Translations under genes and position numbers: made by a program
The notes under the pieces: generated by a model
The model's database searches: none
Told to the model about the DNA's origin: nothing
Seen by the model: only the letters and a program-made list of their open reading frames with translations
DNA from: Syncephalastrum monosporum B8922
Lineage: Eukaryota; Mucoromycota; Mucoromycetes; Mucorales; Syncephalastraceae
Direction: 5' to 3'
DNA: 64,000 nt
Assembly: GCA_000697355.1 (NCBI GenBank)
Contig: JNEN01001266.1
Location: forward strand, 62,001-126,000
Shown here: in pieces, positions 56,338 to 64,000 of the stretch
How positions within the stretch are numbered: position 1 is the first letter of the stretch
Layout: every line of letters begins with the position of its first letter

Positions 56338-58494
56338 AAGAAAAGCCCCTTTTGCTTCTTGCCGCATCCTCGAGTTTGCACGTGCATGCAAAGCCCTCGG
56401 TTCATGTGGCGCGATACTTTCTCCAATAAGGAGACATATGCATGGGCGAACTTTGCAACTTCATTTTGAAGATCCCTTCCTTCTTGGATAGGAAGCCGCG
56501 GCTCTTCGCTACATGACATTGTGTATTTGGTTGCGGGCAACATTGAATGACTCACTCTGGACCGCGGTCAAGAAATAAGTACCTGACACGAGAGCAGTCG
56601 ATGCTTTTCCAAATAGACTAGTCGAGTGTGCGCAAATCGCGATTATGTGCATCGTTTGACCTTCCATTCAAAACTGCCACACGCAATACTATACTACGGG
56701 CACAGCGTCTGTGCGCGACGAATTCTCCACATATTTACGCTCGTATGTCATGGAAAATGGTGCGCATATGGTGCTTCTTTTCCCCGGTCTGTTTTACGTG
56801 CAGTGGAAGACAATATCATACCCCTGGATCGGTCCCAGACGCACTTGTCGTGCAACTGTTTCATTATAGCTCAAATAGGATGCGGTAACTGATGTCTATG
56901 CCCAGTTCAACCACTTGAGGAAGGTTGATAGAATTGGTAGTGAATGTCGCACCACCACTTGTGATGATCTGCTGCTTATTCGTGAAACCATACTTATGAA
57001 TACATGTGCCAAAACTCGTAGAAGAGACAAATGTGATATGTGTGTACTGGCATATAAGAAAGCATAGATATCGATGAGAAGGAAGCGCATTGATCAATAT
57101 TCACTCTTCCCAACGATACACTCATGTTGCCTGCATGTACTTCAATTATATTAGACTAAGCTTTTCATTCATGTCTGCATCCTATTCGAGGTGACACATG
57201 ACATTCTTCAAGACACTTTAAACCATATTGATACTCCATTTTATGTAGATCGATCCGAATATGCGATTACGAGAGACTTGAAGAACGCGCGTACAAGATG
57301 CTTTTTGAAATGCAAATATGCTGGAGCATTTCCTGCTATATATGAATATCTGAACAACATAAATGTTATATCCATTTGAGAGGACGTTGCCCGGGTTTAT
57401 ACGTTGAATATATCACCAGTATAAAAGATGCGTATCACAAATGCTCACGGTCGCGCGCTCTCAAACGTCTATCTCTGGCAACTATTGAAGACTCATATCA
57501 TGCTGCATAACTTGGGCGTACGCCAATATGGCATTATCTACCCCCGATACTATTTTGGCACTATTCTATAAGCAAATAAGTGCGATCATACATCATGTAG
57601 ACAAGCTTCATCATGACCACGTACAAAGGAAGACGATATGAAAGCTATTGTATTTCTGCGAGGTAGGTTGTAGGACATAAGCATGGTGCCACACAGCGTC
57701 TGCGCTTTCCACGTGCCTGTCGTAACGGAGTGCAAAAGTGATAGATTGTATGTACTGTGTCTTTTGAAGTATGGTCGTCTTTTGTCTTCCTACTGCATAC
57801 GAATATGTATTTGATTTTGAATGTGAAGCAGGAGAATGACAGCTTATATGCTGGAAACAGGCTTCTCAGTCTCCTTCGGTCTCGGGTTGTCCTTTTCTCC
57901 GGTTGTCCTTTGTATATGGATAACGCTGCAGCATAATGCACACATGGGCAGTAAGCTTTCAGAAAAATGGGAGCCCGAGAGAGGGGCCAGGGGTTGTGCT
58001 GTGCAACTTTACTGTTGAAGGACGTGGGGCTTAGTCGACAAAAGCAACATATGCACTGTGATCTAAGGCTATCCTAAATAGACAGCCGTAGGAGACAGGT
58101 GGGCCAGATGGTGGTTAAGTGTCACCCTGAAACCTGTTCGTAAGTTTCTACATTGGTAATCGAAGGTTACGCAAAGTCTGCCGATCCCTGTAATCAGTGC
58201 TCCGTACACGCTCGTACTGCGCGCTTTCGGGGTTTCCGAGGCAAAACTTTAAGTGTATAAGGGTATGTATGCGTCCGTGGTCTCCCAAAATACGGCACGT
58301 CAATTGATTACCCTTTTGAGCTACCGGGGAACAGAGCATGTCCACCAATACCCTTTTAAGTTGCTGGAGTCCTATGCCACGAAAACTTATGTGCCCGCCG
58401 CATGCGCGGGTATAAATACGAGCTCAAAATTATTATTCTCTGGGCCCTCATCCACACGTCTAGAACTCCACCGTATTCTAGTATCTTTTATATC
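56338..58494. other. 2.1 kb intergenic spacer
   Basis: AT-rich, with no supported gene or RNA. Short open frames lack motifs. A TATA box for the alcohol dehydrogenase gene lies near its right end. Confidence 0.45.
58411..58418 (+). promoter_or_regulatory. TATA box of the alcohol dehydrogenase gene
   Basis: TATAAATA 84 bases before the ATG at 58495, in the usual position for a fungal core promoter. Confidence 0.6.
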
Positions 58495-59914
58495 ATGGTT
58501 GCCACTCAAGGTTATACGATCGAGCGTTTTGCCACCACGTATGTGTCACCATCTTACCATAGCGACCCACCATTGAACTGTCTCTTTTTTTCCGATGCAT
58601 AGTAAAAAGGAGGGTAAATTCGAGAAGGTCAGCTACCAGGAGCCCGCGCTGGACGAGTATCAGGTGTATATCAAGGTCAAGGCATGCGGTGTCTGCCACA
58701 CTGACTGTCTTTTCGCTGGCGAGGAGGGCCGTATTCTGGGACACGAAGCTGTGGGTGAGGTCGAGGACGTCGGTGCTCGTGTTACCAATGTCAGCAAGGG
58801 TGACCTTGTGGGGTGAGTACGGAAGAACGCGCTTGTTTTGAATTTGGTGTTGACACATTTTTCGCTTCCTTAGCTATGCGTACATGAAGTCATCCTGTTT
58901 GAGCTGCATGGAGTGCTACTCGGGTAACGACATCATGTGTCGAAAGCGCAGCATGTTCCCTGAGGGTCGAAACAATGGCTATGCCTATGGTGCAATTTGC
59001 GATGCTCGGTAATTCAAAATATTCTGCTAATTAAAGCGTCATTTGCTGACCTGAAGGGACCACGTTTCCAGCTTCGTCTACCCTATTCCCAAGGGTATTG
59101 AGGCAAAGCATGCTGGACCTCTCATGTGCGCGGGCTCGACCATGTTCTCGGCCATCTATCAGGGCAACGTACGTCCTACCGATCGTATTGCTATTGTCGG
59201 CATCGGTGGTCTCGGCCACTTGGGGTTGCAGTTTGCTCGCGCTTGGGGTTGCCACGTGACCGCCATCTCAACCAGTCGCAGCAAGGAAGCCGAGGCGCGC
59301 AAGTTTGGCGCCCATGACTTCTTGGTGTCGTCTGAATTCACCCCTGAATATATCGAAAAGGCAGAGAAGTTCGATGTCATCATCAGCACCGTCAGCGTCG
59401 ACATTGATTACGACGTATATCTCGATCTGTTGAAACCGTATGTATATCATAGTTTGGCTGGGGGGGGGGATCGGTCACATGATACACTCTCGATTTGGCT
59501 AACACACAGACTCTGTGTAGAAATGGCAACTTCCGTTTGGTCGGTATTCCTCCCAACGAAGTGAAGTTCGGCAAGGTGCTGCCTTTCCTGCTTGATCAAA
59601 AGAACTTCACTGGCGCTATCCTTGGTGGCCGCAAGATCAATACCCTCATGCTTGAATTCGCTGCTCGCCATAACATTCGCGCTCAGATTGAGGAATACCC
59701 TATGGTGAGTCCACGCAAATATACCACATTCAACCATATTCACACGTTCTGGTAATAGACTGTTGAGGGCGTTGAGAAAGCGTACCACCGTATGCACGAG
59801 GGCACGGCCCGTTATCGCGCCGTTTTGGTCGTCCCTAGTGACACCGAGAAAGAAGTTCAAGCGACAGCCGTCTCTGAGAAGACGGATGCGCCAAAGTCCG
59901 CGGAAGGCCATTAG
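58495..59914 (+). CDS. Zinc-dependent NADP(H) alcohol dehydrogenase (ADH6/cinnamyl type)
   Basis: Medium-chain dehydrogenase that interconverts alcohols and aldehydes. Six exons: 58495-58538, 58603-58812, 58874-59008, 59072-59437, 59521-59704, 59759-59914; 364 residues, all GT-AG and in phase. Catalytic zinc: CGVCHTD and GHEAVGEVEDVG. Structural zinc: CLSCMECYSGNDIMC with the normal CX2CX2CX7C spacing. Rossmann motif GIGGLGHLG, followed by TAISTSRSK; the Ser/Arg after the second strand favours NADP(H) over NAD(H), as in yeast Adh6/Adh7 and plant cinnamyl-alcohol dehydrogenases. Such enzymes often detoxify aldehydes. The C-terminal ~20 residues (EKEVQATAVSEKTDAPKSAE) are an extra acidic, Ala/Lys-rich tail. 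A G10 run lies in intron 4. It is convergent with the catalase gene (176 bases between stops). Confidence 0.93.
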
Positions 59915-60090
59915 TGCCTTCACACACACATACCCCCATTCCTATCACACTTTCTATTTTCCCAGAGTCCTTGGTGTTCGATGAAAATGAGCAACATGTA
60001 CACAGTGGTCACAGTATATGTTTGTGTGCAGTCAACTGGATTTGAGCATAACAAATAAAGGATATAGTCCAGCTATTATTATTATAATGC

Positions 60091-61948
60091 TTAAGCCTTG
60101 GGGAGCTGAGCGGTAATGGCCTCCTCGATACGCTGACCATACTCGGCATCAGCACGCTTGAAGTGAGCGATCTGGCGCTCGCGGATGTGCTTCTTGGCGT
60201 TCTTGAGGTGACCAGCAATGTTGTTCACAAGGTCGGTCTTCTCCTCAGCGGGCATGAGGCGGTAAAGGTCACCAGCCTGCACAAAGTCGTCGTCGGTAAG
60301 CTCATAGGAGTGGCGGCCAGTCAAGCCAGAGATCTCCTCAGCAGAGAAGGTGGTGGCAGCCACGTTGTTCTGGTAGGGACCACCGAACGAGTTGGGCTCG
60401 TAGTTGGGGGCGGAACCGCCGTTGCCATTAACTATAAACACACAAGATTTTGCATGAGTCGATCTAAATTTTTTTTGTGGGGTGAGATTTCTTCTTGTCA
60501 TACCGGCCATGAAACCATCGCGCTGGTGGTTGGCGACACGGCACTTGGGCTGGTTGATGGGGATCTGGGTGTAGTTGGGGCCAAGACGGTGGCGGTGGGT
60601 GTCGGGGTAGGAGAAGAGACGGCCCTGAAGCATGCGGTCGGGCGAGATGTCAATACCGGGGACAAGGTGAGCGGGCGAGAAGGCGGACTGCTCAGTTTCG
60701 GCAAAGTAGTTCTCGGGGTTGCGGTTCAGGGTCATCTTACCCACAGGGTGGAGGGGATAGTCCTACATGAAGAGAGACAGCATGTGATGAGAACGCGAAA
60801 TATTCTCCCACACACACAAAAAGGCACGTTGCATGCACAAACGAACAAAACTTTACCTTATGCGACCAAACCTTGGTCACATCGAAGGGGTTGAAGCGGT
60901 ACTTCTTGGCGTCCTCGGGCTCCATGATCTGGACGTAGACGGACCACGAAGGGTATTCACCACGCTCGATGGCATTGAAGAGATCAGCAGTGGCGTAGTC
61001 AGGGTTCTGGCCAGCGATCTCGGCAGCCTTGTCGGCCTTCAGGTTCTTGATGCCCTGGTCCGTCTTGAAGTGCCACTTGACGTACTTGAAGTTGCCGTTG
61101 TGGTCGACCAGTTTGAGAGTGTGCGACGAGTAGCCGTTCATGTAACGGTAGCCATCGGGAGTACCGCGGTTGGAGAACAGAATGCTGACCTGGTGGATAG
61201 ACTCAGGCACAAGCGACAAGAAGTCCCAGAACATATCTAAAGATATGTCATGATGAGTCTACCGAAAGATAAGACGGCTTTTTGCTATTAATTACCGGCG
61301 TCGGGGCAGTTGGTCTGGGGGTTGCGCTTCTGGGTGTGGATGAAGTCGGGGAACTTGCTGGGATCACGGATGAAGAAGACGGGCGTGTTGTTGCCGACCA
61401 TGTCCCAGTTGCCCTCCTCAGTGTAGAACTTGACAGCGAAGCCACGGGGATCACGGGCAGTGTCAGCGCTACCCTTCTCACCACCGACGGTCGAGAAACG
61501 CAGGAAGACAGGGGTCTTCTTGCCAACTTCGCTCAGGAATTTGGCCTTGGTGAGGTGCGAGATGTCGTGCGTCACCTCTGTATATCGAAATAGACGTGTC
61601 AACTGAGAAAATTCTGCTGACATATTTTTTTCCTTGTAAGGAAAACTGGGAAATTACATACCGAAAACACCGTGGGCACCGGCACCCTTGGCATGGACAA
61701 CACGCTCAGGGATACGCTCGCGGTCAAAGTGGGCGAGCTTATCGATAAGGTGGAAGTCCTGAAGCAAGCTATAAAATAAGGGAAGCAAGACAGCTGCGTG
61801 AGAAATTTTATCATAGGGGATGGCGGCCAGTGCGCCTTCCATAATGTGATGTGTCAACGTACACTGGGCCCCAGTAGCCAGCAGTCTGGGAAGTCTGGTT
61901 GTTCTCGACGGGGTTGCCGTTGGAGGTGGTGAGGACGTTCTTGGACAT
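60091..61948 (-). CDS. Catalase (small-subunit, clade 3 type)
   Basis: Haem enzyme that splits hydrogen peroxide. Six exons on the minus strand: 61948-61863, 61768-61662, 61577-61296, 61236-60857, 60762-60504, 60431-60091; 484 residues, all in phase. Active-site His lies in [12 protein letters not shown]; Asn in the [19 protein letters not shown] region; haem-ligand Tyr in [19 protein letters not shown]-contact segments are also present. The N-terminus [20 protein letters not shown] and [20 protein letters not shown] are standard for the family. Its length and lack of a long C-terminal flavodoxin-like domain place it with small-subunit catalases. No SKL-type peroxisome signal (it ends QLPKA), so it is probably cytosolic or uses another route. 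The first intron has two possible acceptors; only the one at 61769 (TATAG) keeps the frame. Confidence 0.96.
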
Positions 61949-62001
61949 AACGAAGAGTTGGGGGTGTTGAAAAATGACCAAAGAAGCAAAAGAGATGCAC
62001 C

Positions 62002-62010
62002 TTTATATAT
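62002..62010 (-). promoter_or_regulatory. TATA box of the catalase gene
   Basis: On the minus strand ATATATAAAG lies about 55-60 bases before the catalase ATG. Position and sequence fit a strong core promoter. Confidence 0.65.
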
Positions 62011-64000
62011 GTTTCTCCTGGCTTTTTTTGGGGGACGCCATATAAATCACACGCAAAAAATATACCCTTTCGTTGTGGGGTTTTCGTCGATGTGAATTCA
62101 TTCTTGTCCAATCATAATTTTGGGTCGTAAGCGCTCGGCGGCGATTCAATTCTGACAAAGCGATCTTGCAAAAGCAGCAAATGCTCAATTGGCCAAGCAA
62201 CGCCTCGCCTGAAACTCGGCTATTTTTCAGTCTCACCTACATTTCACCTTCTTCCGTTCCTCTTACACCACTTTTTCATCCGTTCTAAACCTTTTCCACA
62301 CGTACACCTCCTTGCCATTCGTAACAATCATAAATCCATCAACTATGTGGTAGCCGCGATAAAAGTAGCAAGGTGGCATGACTCTCGTCAGATGAAATAA
62401 TAAAAAAGGCTCACCTTACATAACGTCAAACGGAACCCAAGAATATCGTGGAACAAGGCAAAACAGCGACGCTATGGGGGTACCATCACAGAACTCATTG
62501 AGTGCAACATTTTAGTGGTATGCTGTTCGTGGACAGAAACTAACGTGACACAAGTGTGCATGAATCGCCTTGTACCGGTGAGGGCAGAACAACATCCAGA
62601 TCTTCTGAATTTTTCAATTTAAGCAAACCAGAGGCACCGAACAAAATCATAGATCAAGCAGCTGTGTTTCAAGACACAACATAGGCCCTAAATATAGTGT
62701 TAATCCATCTTTGTCCGTCCCGAACTCATTGTTCAGGCGCTTTGCTTTTTGCTAAAGAAGGTCCGGGGTTGTGTTTTCTTGTTGCTGAGCAAGAAACTCT
62801 TGTCCGTCCTTTAATATAGAGTTTCTTGAGACACGTATTACACTGTGTCGTTGCCACAGATAGAAGTGGCCATCCCTCTGTAAATAATGTGCAAATTGGA
62901 GGAGAAGCTAGCACAAGCCATTGATTGCTGAGTATATCCCAAACTGAAGATGTGCCATGTTTGGGCCTTGACTGTGCTGCTAACTTTTTCCTGCTGGTTC
63001 CCTGTCTGTATATGCCGAAATGAGGCGACCCATCTGTATCACGGATGGATAATGTCATATTATTTCATCCGCCATGGTTTGAACACCGTTATGGTATTGA
63101 CAGTTGCTTTATGGACAGATGGGTCATGCAAGCTGGAGCAAGTGAAAGGGATGAATTCAGAACCACACGTATGAAAAGGTTGTATAAGTATTTACAGTAT
63201 TTTGACACAGCAACGTCGGCGGTGCATTACGACAGTACTGAAAAAGGTGCAAGTTAGGTTATGAGATTTTTTTTTACTTGACATCATGATACATATAAGA
63301 TTTTTATACACAAGTGCTTGAAGAAATTCAAGGGATGAAACAGCAATGATTTTGAGTTATCACACTTTCCATCAGCAGCATTCTATTTTTTCTTAAAAAA
63401 AAAAAAAAAAAAAAAAAACCAAGAAAGCTTCAAGATAGGTAACATCTGGCTGCAGTTAAAAGTGATGCCATCGCTCGTATGCGTCGGCAAGCAAATGATC
63501 TTAAAAGTGGTGGCGCTTTGCACACCATAGTATATGATGGGGTATTATTCATATTCGAGATCGAAAGCTAACAAATTATGCTCAAGAGACGCCAGTGAAA
63601 TGCGGCAGTATTCCTCTATGTACACGCGTGATTTCCACTATTCAATTCGAGACGTGACAAACCACACAACCGAGACCCGTAGCCATGCCATTATTATGGC
63701 CATGTGGCTGATATTTGCCTGTAAAACGACACGCATAGCAGGCATTTATATGCATAGAGCAGTGTGGCGATAGAGCCGTTCTTTTTACACGGGTCATTGG
63801 AAAAGGTGGTGACGCGGTCATGTGAGAAGCTTACATCGATTGCTTGTTACATTAAAAAGTGTAAACATATGTGTGAATTTGACACATAGTGGGCTGGTAA
63901 CGGACACGAACCTGTTTATTTTACATATGGTGACCTAATATGACACCATGTACCGAAATCAGTCGGTACAGTATCTGTGGCTGCCGGAACAACGAATTAC
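62011..64000. other. Right-edge spacer
   Basis: The upstream region of the catalase gene, then about 1.7 kb with no supported gene. The short open frames have no recognisable motif. A 24-base A run lies at 63395-63418; it has no visible retroposon body before it. Confidence 0.45.

Noticed and set aside
1..64000. CRISPR arrays, tRNA genes, rRNA genes and bacterial-type operons
   Set aside because: No regularly spaced repeats, no cloverleaf with a GGTTCGA-type B box and no rRNA sequence were seen; the organism is clearly eukaryotic.

Overview
The window looks like nuclear DNA of a filamentous zygomycete, most likely Mucoromycota (Mucorales). The evidence is: compact intron-rich genes with introns mostly of 47-125 nt; fungal house-keeping proteins (Kin4-type kinase, Sec59, Utp14, NF1/IRA RasGAP, Dcp2); polyQ, polyS and acidic low-complexity tracts; AT-rich spacers with poly-T and poly-A runs; and a fragment of a TnpB/Fanzor-like nuclease. 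No tRNA, rRNA or CRISPR array was recognised.

Layout. 1-13 kb: a TALE homeodomain regulator, a CBM21 glycogen-targeting PP1 subunit, a ZNF207/BuGZ-type zinc-finger protein, a HAD-family 5'-nucleotidase-like protein with an acidic tail, and a Kin4-type kinase with a C-terminal KA1-like domain. 13-20 kb: dolichol kinase (plus strand) convergent with a 996-residue membrane-tailed protein of unknown function (minus strand). 20-23 kb: a 3 kb spacer with structured-RNA candidates. 23-36.6 kb: UTP14, a 2658-residue neurofibromin/IRA RasGAP, and a small zinc-binding protein. 36.6-46.8 kb: an accessory, repeat-rich, gene-poor block holding a dead TnpB/Fanzor-like gene, a multiply broken zinc-finger/coiled-coil gene, a gag-like zinc knuckle and direct repeats. 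46.8-49 kb: an intact intronless 704-codon gene I cannot identify. 49-62 kb: a GH47 alpha-mannosidase convergent with a truncated acyl-CoA-synthetase-like protein, then DCP2, a zinc alcohol dehydrogenase, and a convergent catalase. The last 2 kb hold nothing I can support.

I rebuilt every multi-exon gene by hand from splice signals, reading-frame phase and conserved protein motifs. Of 77 proposed introns, 71 are GT-AG, five are GC-AG (three in one kinase gene) and one, in DCP2, has the signature of a minor-spliceosome AT-AC intron. The RasGAP gene only stays in frame if a 2-nt microexon is spliced in. The GH47 gene has an unresolved 1-nt phase conflict. These splicing features are the strongest observations in the window.

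Functional links: dolichol kinase (dolichyl-phosphate for N-glycosylation) and the GH47 mannosidase (glycan trimming) belong to the same secretory pathway. The RasGAP, Kin4-type kinase and PP1 glycogen subunit are signalling genes. Utp14, Dcp2 and possibly the BuGZ-like protein act on RNA or the spindle. Nothing indicates operon-like organisation.
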